A stretch of 64,000 bases of DNA from JAFGPS01 sp964570855 (GTDB lineage Bacteria > Planctomycetota > Phycisphaerae > Sedimentisphaerales > Anaerobacaceae), in contig CAZMZR010000005.1 of NCBI GenBank assembly GCA_964570855.1, positions 1-64,000 on the forward strand. The letters are read 5' to 3'. A model generated the notes under the pieces. It saw only the letters and a program-made list of their open reading frames with translations. It did no database searches and was not told where the DNA came from. The translations under genes were made by a program, and so were the position numbers. Shown here piece by piece: positions 44,913-54,658 of the stretch (position 1 is its first letter; each line of letters opens with the position of its first letter).

Positions 44913-45919
44913 TGGGCCGAAAATTGAACATAACGGTTTTGGTAGATGCCACGGAAGTAAAGGACAGCGATCCGAATTTCGAGGTTTCTCCTGATGTTCC
45001 GACCACGGAATACCATGTCATCGAGGCGCTGCGCGACCTTGGGCATAAGGTTTCGGTTCTTGGGGCGGTCAGGGATATCGAAACAATTGTGAAAACGCTC
45101 ACGGAACACAGACCCGATATAGTTTTCAACCTTACCGAGGCGTTCAAGGGGAACCGAAGTCTGGATAAAAATATCGCCGGGCTTCTTGAAATGATTGGCG
45201 TCCCTTTTACGGGCACCGGGGCTATGGGATTGATGCTCTCTCGTGACAAGCGATTGTGTAAGGAGCTGCTGAGTTTACATAAGATTCGCGTTCCTAATTT
45301 TTACTCTTTGCCTCATGGCCAAAAGATTCGCGTTACCAAAACGGTTCATTATCCGCTGGTTGTCAAACCGGCGCTGGAAGACGGCTCCGAGGGAATTTCA
45401 AATGCTTCGCTGGTAAGCGATGATACGGAATTGCAGGAGCGTGTCCGATTTATGCATGATAGGTGGGAACAGCCGGCGATTGCAGAGGAATATATCAAAG
45501 GCCGGGAGTTGTACGTCGGTATTTTGGGCAATAAAAAGCTCGTTGTGCTTCCGATTCGCGAGTGTCATTTCGATTCTTTGGGCAAAGAGGGCCCTCAACT
45601 TGCGACTTACCGTGTAAAATGGGATGAAGAGTACAGGAAAAAGTGGAATATAAAATATGACTTTGCCGAGCTCGACCCGGTGGTGGAAAAAAATATCGGC
45701 CATGTATGCAAGAAAGTATATCGTGTGCTGCATTTGAGAGACTATGGAAGAATCGACCTGAGACTTACGCATGATAATAAGGTTGTTATTCTCGAGGCCA
45801 ATGCGAATCCTGATCTTGCCTACGGCGAAGAAGTCGCCGAGGCTGCTGAGAAGTGCGGATACTCTTACGAGGAATTCATCGATCGCGTCCTGAATTATGC
45901 CTTACACCGATACAAGTAA
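44912..45919 (+). CDS. D-Ala-D-Ala ligase-like ATP-grasp enzyme
   Basis: 335 aa ATP-grasp ligase related to D-alanine-D-alanine ligases: FNLTEAFKGNRSLDKNIAG, PFTGTGAMGLMLSRDK, FPLVVKPA-type segment (HYPLVVKPALEDGSEGIS) and the metal-binding end VILEANANPDLAYGEE. It is not in a cell-wall gene cluster, so it is probably not Ddl itself. Coupling to a metallopeptidase suggests a peptide-like substrate that one enzyme makes or extends and the other cleaves; inference. Confidence 0.78.
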   Translation: MGRKLNITVLVDATEVKDSDPNFEVSPDVPTTEYHVIEALRDLGHKVSVLGAVRDIETIVKTLTEHRPDIVFNLTEAFKGNRSLDKNIAGLLEMIGVPFTGTGAMGLMLSRDKRLCKELLSLHKIRVPNFYSLPHGQKIRVTKTVHYPLVVKPALEDGSEGISNASLVSDDTELQERVRFMHDRWEQPAIAEEYIKGRELYVGILGNKKLVVLPIRECHFDSLGKEGPQLATYRVKWDEEYRKKWNIKYDFAELDPVVEKNIGHVCKKVYRVLHLRDYGRIDLRLTHDNKVVILEANANPDLAYGEEVAEAAEKCGYSYEEFIDRVLNYALHRYK

Positions 45920-45981
45920 GCCGTCGGTTGAGTTGGGATTTCCATTCGGGAAGAGATATTATTTTTTGGGGTGTTTATCAA

Positions 45982-47622
45982 ATGACACACATGAAAAAGT
46001 CGAAATCATCAACAAATCGTCATCCGGTAAAAAATAATTCTTGTTTGCACAAGGGGAGTAATGTCCATTCGAAGATAAACAATCTTAACGCCGGACAGGG
46101 TAAATACGTCCGGCTTATATGGCTGTTTCCCTTGATTGGTCTAGTATCGCTTATCTGGTTTTTAATTCGCGTTATACCGAAACCTTCTCGTGCGAGTTAC
46201 CCGTGTCAGCGTCTGGCGGCGCCACTGGCCGGCGGTTTTGTAGTATGGATTGTCGGGTTGGTTGGTTCGTCTCTGGCATATCGCAAAGCCAGGGGACTGG
46301 TCAAGAGATCGCGATATATATCGGCCGGCATTTTTATTTTTACGGCAGTGATGATTGTTTGGGGGACACTTAGTATTGCCGAGATCAGGTCTGCGACAAC
46401 GGCGTTCAAGCCGTCCGAGCCGCCCAACAGCCCGATAGGCTTGGCCAAGGGAATTCATCCCGGCCGGGTCGTATGGATTCGCGATCCCGATGCAACCAAC
46501 TGGGACCGGCAGAAGGGGAGCTGGTGGGATGACGAGAATACCGACCAGAGCAGGGTCGATGCCATGATTTCCAAATCCATTCAGCAACTTACCGGGCAAA
46601 CGAGTGATTCGAGTGCGTGGGATGCACTTTTTAAGCACTTCAACAAGACAAAAGGCTCCGGTGATGCGGGTTACAAAAAGGGCCAGAAAATCGCCATCAA
46701 AATCAATATGAACCAGGAACGGGGACGCGGCTGGTCGCCGAACATCGGATTACCCAGCCCTCATGTTATCTACTCGCTTGTGGACCAGCTTATAAATAAG
46801 GCGGGTGTGTCCGGTTCCGATATAACAATATACGATGCCTCGCGGTATATAGGTGATCCGATTTATAATAAAATCAGAAGCAATACCGATGAAAATTTCC
46901 AGAACATCAGGTTTGTAGTCGCGCCCGACAGCGCCGACAACGGGCGAATCGGTGCGACTGCCGATACCGACAATCCGCTTGTGACCAGGGCGGGTACTGC
47001 ATACCTGCCGAAATGCGTCACCGAAACAAAGTATATGATTAATCTGGCGCTGATGAGGGCCCATTCGATGTTTGGAGTGACATTATGCGCAAAGAACCAC
47101 TTCGGCACCACGTATTTTCCAAATGGCGGCGGCTGGACCCCGAGACCGCTGCACGACTACGGCAGCCAAAGAGACGGCATGGGGACATATAACTGTCTTG
47201 TTAATCTCAACGGTCACAGGGAGCTGGGCGGCAAGACATTCCTGTATATGATAGACGCATTGTATCCGGCGACGTTTCAAAGCGGCCCCGTCACGAAATT
47301 CGCCGCGTTTGACGACGACTGGTTCTCCAGTATTCTTGTTTCGCAGGATATGGTGGCGATTGACTCAGTCGGGCTGGACTTCCTGCGGAACGAGCAGCAG
47401 ATCAATCCGAACATTACGAACGTCAGGGGCAATCCGGATAATTATATGCACGAAGCGGCGCTGGCAGACAAACCGCCGTCCGGTACGACTTACGACCCGG
47501 AAGGCGATGGGACCGCCCTAAAAAGTCTCGGTGTCCACGAGCACTGGAACAATCCGAAGGACAGGAAGTATTCACGCAACCTGGGAACAGGCGAAGGGAT
47601 TGAGCTGATATCGCCGAATTGA
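45982..47622 (+). CDS. Membrane-anchored DUF362 protein
   Basis: 546 aa from the ATG at 45982 (ATG 45853 overlaps the upstream gene and adds non-homologous sequence). A Lys-rich N-terminal stretch, then about three membrane helices between residues 45 and 135, then a DUF362 domain (KGQKIAIKINMNQERG, DITIYDASRYIGDP, YMINLALMRAHSMFGVTLCAKNHFG). DUF362 proteins often bind Fe-S clusters; no ferredoxin module is visible here. Function unknown. Confidence 0.8.
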   Translation: MTHMKKSKSSTNRHPVKNNSCLHKGSNVHSKINNLNAGQGKYVRLIWLFPLIGLVSLIWFLIRVIPKPSRASYPCQRLAAPLAGGFVVWIVGLVGSSLAYRKARGLVKRSRYISAGIFIFTAVMIVWGTLSIAEIRSATTAFKPSEPPNSPIGLAKGIHPGRVVWIRDPDATNWDRQKGSWWDDENTDQSRVDAMISKSIQQLTGQTSDSSAWDALFKHFNKTKGSGDAGYKKGQKIAIKINMNQERGRGWSPNIGLPSPHVIYSLVDQLINKAGVSGSDITIYDASRYIGDPIYNKIRSNTDENFQNIRFVVAPDSADNGRIGATADTDNPLVTRAGTAYLPKCVTETKYMINLALMRAHSMFGVTLCAKNHFGTTYFPNGGGWTPRPLHDYGSQRDGMGTYNCLVNLNGHRELGGKTFLYMIDALYPATFQSGPVTKFAAFDDDWFSSILVSQDMVAIDSVGLDFLRNEQQINPNITNVRGNPDNYMHEAALADKPPSGTTYDPEGDGTALKSLGVHEHWNNPKDRKYSRNLGTGEGIELISPN

Positions 47623-47677
47623 TTAGCTGCTTTTGATATCGCGATATTTTTTAATATTTAGCAGAATAAATAAAAAA

Positions 47678-47708
47678 GGGGCCTTTGCCGATTACCGGCA
47701 AAGGCCCC
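47678..47708 (-). terminator. Terminator of the large LamG gene
   Basis: A perfect 13-bp stem, GGGGCCTTTGCCG (47678-47690) with CGGCAAAGGCCCC (47696-47708), loop 5 nt. On the minus strand six T follow (47677-47672), so it ends the leftward transcript of the gene at 47742-50498. It may also act on the rightward DUF362 transcript. Confidence 0.9.
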
Positions 47709-47741
47709 TGACCTATACGAAGTTGAAGCTATTGTCCCTGT

Positions 47742-50498
47742 TTAATCCAGGACACCGACCTGCTCATCCACAGGGAAATACAACCAGATGTCATCGACGA
47801 ATACCACACCTTCACCACCGACGGCGCCGGTCGGCTCAAAGCCTATAGTTATCGTCGAGATATTATTTAAGTTCAGACCAAGCGTAGTAATGTCGATAGT
47901 CCATTCCTGCCAGCTTGCATCTACCAGGTTGGCGTCATAGACCACCTTTGTGTTGTTTATCACAACATACATCTGTTCCGTAGTGGAATTATTGGGGTCG
48001 CCGTAAATCCACATTGACAGGGTATCCGGAGAATTTCTGGTCCAGTCATGGCCGACGTGCAGCGAGTCCGTATTGGCTGTCACCTCGGAAACGCCTGCGA
48101 CAGTGTTGTTGTAGAAAATCGGAGCAGATTGGCCGCCGCTATGGACAGTCGTCGTTTCAACGAAATGTTCACCGTCAGCAAAAGCCGGTTCCGGATATCC
48201 CATGGTCGAGCCGTTTGTGTTCGGATTGTCGTATCCGTCGAGCCATGTCAGATAGATTCGCTTCGAACCTTCCGTGTTTTCATCGAGGTCGTTGTATGAC
48301 TCGAAGTTGTCAACAATGAGATAGTTGGCTATTGTAAAGGTCCAGATTCCGCCTCTGCTGATTGTCGAATCGTTATTGATTTCATCGATTCTCCAAAAGT
48401 AGGATTGGTTCGCCTGAACACCTTCGTCAATTGTAAAGGTGGTATTCTGCTGGCGGCCGCGATATATGTCGGTAGTTGACGTATTGGCATTGACTACGCT
48501 TTCTTTATCGGTTCCTATATACACATCGTGCTCGGCCGCTTCGTCTCCCGGCGACCAGCTCAATTGTTCGAAGCCGATTAAATCCAGTAACGCCCCGTTA
48601 CCCGGGCCCGGATTCCAGGCAAGAAGCGGGTTGCCTCTGACCGTACCCTGGATCTCCTCGAGTGTCAGGACGCGATCGTAGATTTTTACATCGTCTATGG
48701 CCCCGTAATACAGGAATCGATTCCCGACGGATTCTCTTCCGATATTAACGTTGTAAATACTGCTCGGGACGCTGCCCGAGTTGTTCGTTGTATTCTTTAG
48801 TGTACCATCGATATACAACCTTAATTGGCTTGCATCACAGACACCGACCACATGGTGCCATACGCCGTTAAATGAATTATCCACGGGTGTGTCAACGAGA
48901 GTAGTGTCACTGATGCGGAATTGGATATTATTTGAACCGGCGTGTCTTAATCCGTAGCTGTCGTTGCCTTTTGTCACGAAGGACTGGTCTGCGCTGTTTC
49001 CGGCTTCTTCCATTTTTACCCACACCATAACGGTAACGACTGAATCATTAATATCAAGTATTTCGGGATTGCCGATATCTATGCAATCGTCAACTCCGTC
49101 AAGAGCCAGTGCACCTTCGAACTGGCCGATGATCCATTGCGGCTCTCCTGCAATTGAGCCGTTGTTTCCATAGCCGGACCAGTCGAGTGCCAATTTACCT
49201 TCTTCGTCGTCAAGCTTCCACCAGCCGACCAGGTTCGGGTCAGTAATGGGGGTTTCGGGTATCGTTCTGAAACTCCAAAGCTCGCCGCTTGTTATCGTCA
49301 TATCGTTATTATGCTCGTCAACTTGCCAGTAATAGACGGTATTATATTCGAGAGTATCAATCTCAAGGGCAGTTTCCGTCTGGTTACCTTTGAATGCCAG
49401 TGCAGTTTCATCGGTTCCGAAATACACATCGTGCGATTCTGCCGTAAAGCCCGGACTCCAGGCCAGGTCGGCGTTAATGTCCACATATTTTTCTCCATTC
49501 GCGGGGCTTGGATTATAAGCCGATAACGGCTGAATCGTAAAACTCCAGATTTCCCCGGTATTAATCGTAGTTCCATCGGCCTCGACTTCATCGACACGCC
49601 AGGAATATGTCTTTCCTAATTCGAGCGATAAGGGACCGTAACTGGTCTGGTCGAGGGTTATTACCGGTACGGCGTCGTCGATAACGGCCTGCTCATCGTC
49701 ACTGAAATACACGTTGTGAGTTGCCGCGTTAAGTCCCGCATCCCACTGGAGAGTCACTTCGGTTTCGGTGGTAACGCTTCCATCGGCCGGGATGGGATTG
49801 GAAGCTCTTTCCGGACTGGCCAGTTTCTTGACCTCGACGGCAGAAATTGCACGGTTGTAAATACGGGCGTCGTCGATTCCACCGGTGTGATACCAGCGTG
49901 TGCCGTCTCTTGTCCCTATCCTGACCGGGTCGGCGTTGGTTGCGATCGCGCCTGTTTGATTTGTTGTGGACATCAATTCGCCATCAACGTATAATTTGAT
50001 TTGACTGCTGTCATAAGTTCCGACCATATGATGCCATTCATTACCGAAAGATTCGTCAATCCGACTCGTAGCGACCTTCCAGCCGCCGATGTAAATCACT
50101 ACCTCCAAATTATTACCGGAATTTTGTTTGATACAATAACTGTTATTTCCTTTACCTAAGTAATGTTGATGCTGACTGTTGGCCGCGGTACGCGTATTAA
50201 TCCATGCGGCCATTGTAATCTGCCCGGTGATATCGAAGCTTTCGTCATCGCCGCAATTGACGTAGTCGTCAACTCCGTCGAAATCCAGCGCGCCGCCGAT
50301 TCGGCCTTCTATCCACTGCGGGCCGCCGTATAATACGCCATCGTTCCAGTAGTCGGTTTCGTCATATGCAATAGTGCCGGCCCCTTCGTCAAATTTCCAC
50401 CAGCCGACAAGATTGGGATCGAGCCCCTGGGCCGCGCTGATTCCTGCAAAAGTTAAAATCAGCATTAAAGAGATGAGATAACTCTTTTGTGTACACAT
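47742..50498 (-). CDS. Secreted multi-domain LamG protein, 918 aa
   Basis: Signal peptide at residues 1-23 (ending SAAQ). Order: LamG domain (about 28-225; GWWKFDEGAG, FDGVDDYVNCG, YVDGELMSTTNQT), two short Ig-like modules (VYFSDDEQAVID; VYFGTDETALAF), a second LamG domain (about 410-610; GWWKLDDEEG, LDGVDDCIDIG, YIDGTLKNTTNNS), another Ig-like module with WRIDEINNDSTIS, and a C-terminal carbohydrate-binding-like beta-sandwich (about 735-910). Such proteins bind polysaccharides or cell surfaces. There is no catalytic domain and no visible sorting signal. A strong terminator follows. Confidence 0.85.
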   Translation of the reverse strand: MCTQKSYLISLMLILTFAGISAAQGLDPNLVGWWKFDEGAGTIAYDETDYWNDGVLYGGPQWIEGRIGGALDFDGVDDYVNCGDDESFDITGQITMAAWINTRTAANSQHQHYLGKGNNSYCIKQNSGNNLEVVIYIGGWKVATSRIDESFGNEWHHMVGTYDSSQIKLYVDGELMSTTNQTGAIATNADPVRIGTRDGTRWYHTGGIDDARIYNRAISAVEVKKLASPERASNPIPADGSVTTETEVTLQWDAGLNAATHNVYFSDDEQAVIDDAVPVITLDQTSYGPLSLELGKTYSWRVDEVEADGTTINTGEIWSFTIQPLSAYNPSPANGEKYVDINADLAWSPGFTAESHDVYFGTDETALAFKGNQTETALEIDTLEYNTVYYWQVDEHNNDMTITSGELWSFRTIPETPITDPNLVGWWKLDDEEGKLALDWSGYGNNGSIAGEPQWIIGQFEGALALDGVDDCIDIGNPEILDINDSVVTVMVWVKMEEAGNSADQSFVTKGNDSYGLRHAGSNNIQFRISDTTLVDTPVDNSFNGVWHHVVGVCDASQLRLYIDGTLKNTTNNSGSVPSSIYNVNIGRESVGNRFLYYGAIDDVKIYDRVLTLEEIQGTVRGNPLLAWNPGPGNGALLDLIGFEQLSWSPGDEAAEHDVYIGTDKESVVNANTSTTDIYRGRQQNTTFTIDEGVQANQSYFWRIDEINNDSTISRGGIWTFTIANYLIVDNFESYNDLDENTEGSKRIYLTWLDGYDNPNTNGSTMGYPEPAFADGEHFVETTTVHSGGQSAPIFYNNTVAGVSEVTANTDSLHVGHDWTRNSPDTLSMWIYGDPNNSTTEQMYVVINNTKVVYDANLVDASWQEWTIDITTLGLNLNNISTITIGFEPTGAVGGEGVVFVDDIWLYFPVDEQVGVLD

Positions 50499-50937
50499 AA
50501 TTTTACTCCTCTATATTGTGCCTGAATTATTAATAAAAACTTTCTTTGTTTTTTACAGAAACTCATTTTTTGATATGTAGTGGGAAAACAGTATCTTTAG
50601 TTAGATATGTATTCTTTCCTTCCTTCAAATGTGGGCATACAACCTCCGAGAAAAAACCTGACCAAAGGTTATCCGGTTGCATGCTTAAAAAGCCCATCCT
50701 TCTTCAAAAATCGAAATACAAACAAAAAACCACAGATTATAGGAATGTGATTCGATGGCAAAAATACATTTGCCATCAAATCTTCCTATCTTAATTAATA
50801 ACATATAAACCACTGCTCTGTCAAGTTAAAATTAGGCTGCTATTTCCCCGCTATTGTCTAATTAAGACGCCTTTTTAGGTGGATTTATTACAAAAATACC
50901 GGTGGTATGTGTGGGTATCGAGCCGGAAACCGGCCGA
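50499..50937. other. Intergenic region with a 9-bp palindrome
   Basis: 440 bp without a gene. It contains the promoter of the leftward LamG gene and, at 50754-50777, the arms GATGGCAAA and TTTGCCATC separated by 6 bp, a possible operator or hairpin. Nothing else is recognised. Confidence 0.5.
50754..50777. promoter_or_regulatory. Palindrome, possible operator
   Basis: A perfect 9-bp inverted repeat with 6-bp spacer about 255 bp upstream of the LamG gene start. There is no T-run on either side, so it is less likely to be a terminator. It could bind a dimeric regulator. Confidence 0.4.
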
Positions 50938-51786
50938 TTAAATTTCATTTTTTGCTTTTTTCAGTGCTTCTTCCGCTTCTTTGCGCGAAGTAATGTCACG
51001 AATGCTCTCGCGGTGTCCTAACGAATGGCCTTTGTCATCGTATATCGGCTGCCAGGATATCGCAACCCAGATGGTCTTGCCGTCTCTGCGTACGATTCTG
51101 AACTCGACGTCGTTGCCTGTGCTTCCCCTGATGGCCGATTGAAAAGCTTTAATCACACGGTTGCAGTCCTGTTCATATACGACCGCTTCCGGGTAATCAT
51201 TCATGGCCATAATTTCTTTTACGTTGTAGCCGGTGAGACGTTCGGCCGCCGGATTGGTCCATAACACTCTGCCGGATGGACCCACCCAGACCTCCCAGTC
51301 GTAAGTATAATCGGCAATTGCACGGAAGCACTGGTCGGTCATCTGTGACATTAATTCGGTGCGTTTGCTCGCACTGATATCGTCATATACCGCGACAATC
51401 CGCCCGGAAGGTAATCTGAATACGTAATTCTCCCGCCAGCCCGCTATTCTTTCGTCCTTGTATATGGAAACCGGATGGTGTTCCGGCGTGCCGGTTTTGT
51501 ACACCCGGCGAAATACATCGAAAAGGCCGAACTTTCTGACTCCGGGGAATACCTCGGTGACACTTTTACCTGTCAGCTCTTCTTTTTTGATATGTTCGAT
51601 CTCCTCGGCCGCCCGGTTGAAATCCACAAAGATAAAATCTTCACCGTCGTTGACGGCCTGGTAAATTGCTATACCGCTGCAGACGTTATCGAACAGAATT
51701 TGGAATTTCGCCCGGCATTCTTCGAGTTCTTCCCCGGTATTTATCACATCGTTGTGAGGTTTCTTGTTTTTACCGTTTTGAGCCAT
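50938..51786 (-). CDS. Tandem PAS-domain protein without output domain
   Basis: 282 aa, soluble. Two PAS domains: about residues 25-130 (FQILFDNVCSGIAIYQAVN, NRAAEEIEHIKKEELTGKSVTEVFPG) and about 150-270 (ADYTYDWEVWVGPSGRVLWTNPAAERLTGYN, ending in the PAC motif SLGHRESIRDITSRKEAEEAL). It stops right where a histidine kinase or GGDEF domain would normally begin. It may be a stand-alone sensor that acts by protein contact, or a gene shortened from a kinase. Confidence 0.8.
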   Translation of the reverse strand: MAQNGKNKKPHNDVINTGEELEECRAKFQILFDNVCSGIAIYQAVNDGEDFIFVDFNRAAEEIEHIKKEELTGKSVTEVFPGVRKFGLFDVFRRVYKTGTPEHHPVSIYKDERIAGWRENYVFRLPSGRIVAVYDDISASKRTELMSQMTDQCFRAIADYTYDWEVWVGPSGRVLWTNPAAERLTGYNVKEIMAMNDYPEAVVYEQDCNRVIKAFQSAIRGSTGNDVEFRIVRRDGKTIWVAISWQPIYDDKGHSLGHRESIRDITSRKEAEEALKKAKNEI

Positions 51787-52001
51787 ATTTTACCTCCGCT
51801 TACAATCGTTAAGCGCCCCCTCACTCTCTGGTGATATACGTTTATTTTACTGTGCTTGTTCGGGCGATGCTGAATCTCTGCTATATAGCATTATATTATT
51901 CTTCTTATCGAATCGGTCAATATTTACTTTCCAAATCCTGTTCATTTTTTCAAACCGGCTTTATACTCATTTTCCCCTTCTTTGTTTAATCGCTAAAAAA
52001 A

Positions 52002-52034
52002 AGAACCTGCACCGAATATGTCGGTACAAGTTCT
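52002..52034 (-). terminator. Terminator of the second LamG gene
   Basis: Arms AGAACCTGCACCGA (52002-52015) and TCGGTACAAGTTCT (52021-52034) pair over 14 positions with two mismatches or wobbles. On the minus strand seven T follow (52001-51995). It is 38 bp past the stop at 52072. Confidence 0.88.
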
Positions 52035-52071
52035 AAATAATGCGATTTAATTATATGGGCACAAATACCGT

Positions 52072-54300
52072 CTATTCCGTTTGTTGTACCGGAGGTCGAT
52101 ATAGCCGGATATCATCGATGTACAATTTACCTGAGCCGCCTGGTGTTGTATTGCCTTTTGTTCCCACGCCGATAGATAATTTGCTGATATTGGTTAAGTC
52201 AACACCCTGATTTGCAAAGTCCTGCAGATTAATTTGCCATTGTGTCCAGTCAGGATTCAGCACTCCGCTAAACGGGGCGTTGGGATCGGGATCGGTGTAA
52301 TAAACGACTCCTCTGTCGTTGAGTGCCACATAAAACTGCTCGGGAGAGTTGTCGATCAGCCCTATATCCTGATGCTGCCATGGTTGTTCGCTGCCGGTAC
52401 CGGTGATTGTCACGTTGGAGAACACCGCTTCGGCCGCAATATCAGCATTATGACTGTTTACGGCCAGTCCGACATACATGGGTAAAGTTACTGATAATTG
52501 TTTCAGAGAAAACGACGTCCAATCAACGCCGTTTGCGGAATGGTACGCCCTAACCAATCCTCCCGAAGTTCGTTCCAGCCTGACCCAGTAAGGCGCGGTA
52601 ACGCCTTCTGCGAATAGCCTGTCCGTCACATCGCCACTAACCATACGATACTGGAATCGAACACCGTTTTCAGGAGTAATGAGCACAGTCATGTTCCGAG
52701 AGTTCGGATCGAGTGTATCACGAATCATTACGCCTGCTTTGGCAAACGGGTCGGTGTTGTCAAGGCTCTCGACCTTGGCAGTAATCTTGACACTGCCGGT
52801 AAGCTCCTTATAAACAAAATGGAACTGATCTTCGAAGCCATAGATATCCTCGCCGGCCCCTCTAATTGTGTAGGTTCCTACCGGTTCTTCAAGAAAGTAT
52901 CCCATATAAGGCCGGTGGCCCTTGAACCACAACGATAGTGTTTCGATATCGTCCATAGTCCAATCCTGTGCGTCTGCCCATTGTCGATCAGCTTCGGAGT
53001 AGAACAATGTTCCGGTTGTCTCAAGAGCTGTCCCCTCGTTGACGGTACCATCATTGTCGTAATAAAGGGGCATAGATTGTTTGCCGCTGTGAATTATGTC
53101 TTTCTCGGCATATGGAGGTTCAAAATAACCGACTGTCATGCCTGTATTATTCGCGTAGTAGTCCAACCATGTTTCGTATATGATATTGTTGGCATCGTCG
53201 AAGTCTTCGAAGTTTTCAACCAAAATAAAGTTCACCGCCGTAAAGCTCCAGACGTCACCTTTATAGATTGTCGGATCGCCCGATTCATTGACTTCATCAA
53301 CACGCCAGTAATAGGTTTCTCCGTAGTCGAGAATATCGGGTTCGAATGTTGTCGTTTCATGATTTTCCGCAACCATTACACCGCGCGGGTCGGATAAACT
53401 CGCTTCGTTGATATCATTAAAATCTTTTCCTAAGTAAATATTACGTACATTGCTGTAAAGGCCTTTTTTCCAGCTAAGAACGGGTGTTCGGGATACCTCA
53501 TCTTTCCCGTCGGTTGGACTGGGGCGAGAGGCAATCTCAAAAATTAATATACCGCCGTTCATGACGGTCAGGACGTCCTTCGGTGTCATTGCGAAGTCAT
53601 AAATGCGGAAATCATCCAGAGAGCCGGCAAAAGGTGTATCACCTTCATATTGTGATTTACCGAGCCAGTTCTGGTTAGGTTCTCCGAGGTTCTGTGGTCC
53701 ATATCGCATAGTTAAATTCTCTCCGGCGACTTCACCATCGATGTAGATTTTAGCTACAAGTTCTTCCGAATCCACTGTTACAGCTACATGATGCCATCCC
53801 TCGGGTAATCCCTCTGGATATGTTTCGGCGGTAGTTACACGGTCCTCATCCGTCCAGCCGCCTTGTCCAAGACCGAAAATTAATGGCTCTTCACCAGTAG
53901 TAAGCTGGCCTTTTGCTGTGAGGAACATGTAAATTTCCGGACCGCTTCCAAAGTCAAAAATACGCGCCCAGTATCCTCCCAGTTGACCGGTAAAATTAAT
54001 CCATGTTGAGCAACTAACACCGGTTAGCGAGCTAAAAATCGAGTCGATCGGTAGATCTACATAGTCATATTCACCATCGAACTGCAGTGCACCGCCGAAG
54101 TGGCCTTCGACCCATATTGGTCCCGCCCTCAAATCGCCGTCGCGAGCGTTGCCGGACGAATCGTAGGCCACATCTCCGGATGTCTCATCCAGCTTCCACC
54201 AACCTAAGAGACTTGGATCAAGCTGGGCGTTTGCAATATTTGTGAAAATCAATCCGATTATCACAGACAAACAGATTAAATAAGACATTTTCTTGTACAT
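52072..54300 (-). CDS. Secreted LamG-containing protein, 742 aa
   Basis: Signal peptide at residues 1-25 (ending NANA-like, IANAQ). LamG/concanavalin-like domain at about 28-235 (LLGWWKLDETSG, FDGEYDYVDLP, KIYIDGEVAGENLT), an Ig-like module (IYLGKDFNDINEASLS), then a large beta-sandwich region containing a DUF1349-like segment (GVMIRDTLDPNSRNMTVLITP and YWVRLERTSGGLVRAYHSANG in part) and a C-terminal strand region ending KLYIDDIRLYRPP. The ATG at 54300 has AAGGAGGA upstream, which decides against 54330. Likely polysaccharide-binding; no catalytic domain seen. Confidence 0.83.
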   Translation of the reverse strand: MYKKMSYLICLSVIIGLIFTNIANAQLDPSLLGWWKLDETSGDVAYDSSGNARDGDLRAGPIWVEGHFGGALQFDGEYDYVDLPIDSIFSSLTGVSCSTWINFTGQLGGYWARIFDFGSGPEIYMFLTAKGQLTTGEEPLIFGLGQGGWTDEDRVTTAETYPEGLPEGWHHVAVTVDSEELVAKIYIDGEVAGENLTMRYGPQNLGEPNQNWLGKSQYEGDTPFAGSLDDFRIYDFAMTPKDVLTVMNGGILIFEIASRPSPTDGKDEVSRTPVLSWKKGLYSNVRNIYLGKDFNDINEASLSDPRGVMVAENHETTTFEPDILDYGETYYWRVDEVNESGDPTIYKGDVWSFTAVNFILVENFEDFDDANNIIYETWLDYYANNTGMTVGYFEPPYAEKDIIHSGKQSMPLYYDNDGTVNEGTALETTGTLFYSEADRQWADAQDWTMDDIETLSLWFKGHRPYMGYFLEEPVGTYTIRGAGEDIYGFEDQFHFVYKELTGSVKITAKVESLDNTDPFAKAGVMIRDTLDPNSRNMTVLITPENGVRFQYRMVSGDVTDRLFAEGVTAPYWVRLERTSGGLVRAYHSANGVDWTSFSLKQLSVTLPMYVGLAVNSHNADIAAEAVFSNVTITGTGSEQPWQHQDIGLIDNSPEQFYVALNDRGVVYYTDPDPNAPFSGVLNPDWTQWQINLQDFANQGVDLTNISKLSIGVGTKGNTTPGGSGKLYIDDIRLYRPPVQQTE

Positions 54301-54658
54301 ATCAGTCCTCCTTACAGCAACTTGAAACAATGATTCAATATGTCTTATCGATGTTTTGGGGAAATTTCTCCTGCTGAAAAGTTCAAATCAACAGTTATTA
54401 CCTTGTTCTATTTGTACAATATGAATCCTTTTTAGTCAAGCAAAATCAACTGTAGAATTGGTATATATTCATTTTATATCTGTGTACAGAGGATTTATTA
54501 ACGCCAAAGCATGTTGTTTCGATAATTTGTTCTATTAAGTTGTAAGCAGCTGTTTGACAGTTGATGGGCAAATTCATACATTTAGGAAATCAATATATCA
54601 AATATGATGGATTGTTAGTATAAATATGATGTTTGGCCTGCCAGCCTTGCGCAGGGTG
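54301..54658. other. Intergenic region between LamG and feoB genes
   Basis: 358 bp, AT-rich. It holds the promoter of the leftward LamG gene and the 3' end of the feo operon. I see no gene or clear terminator. Confidence 0.5.
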
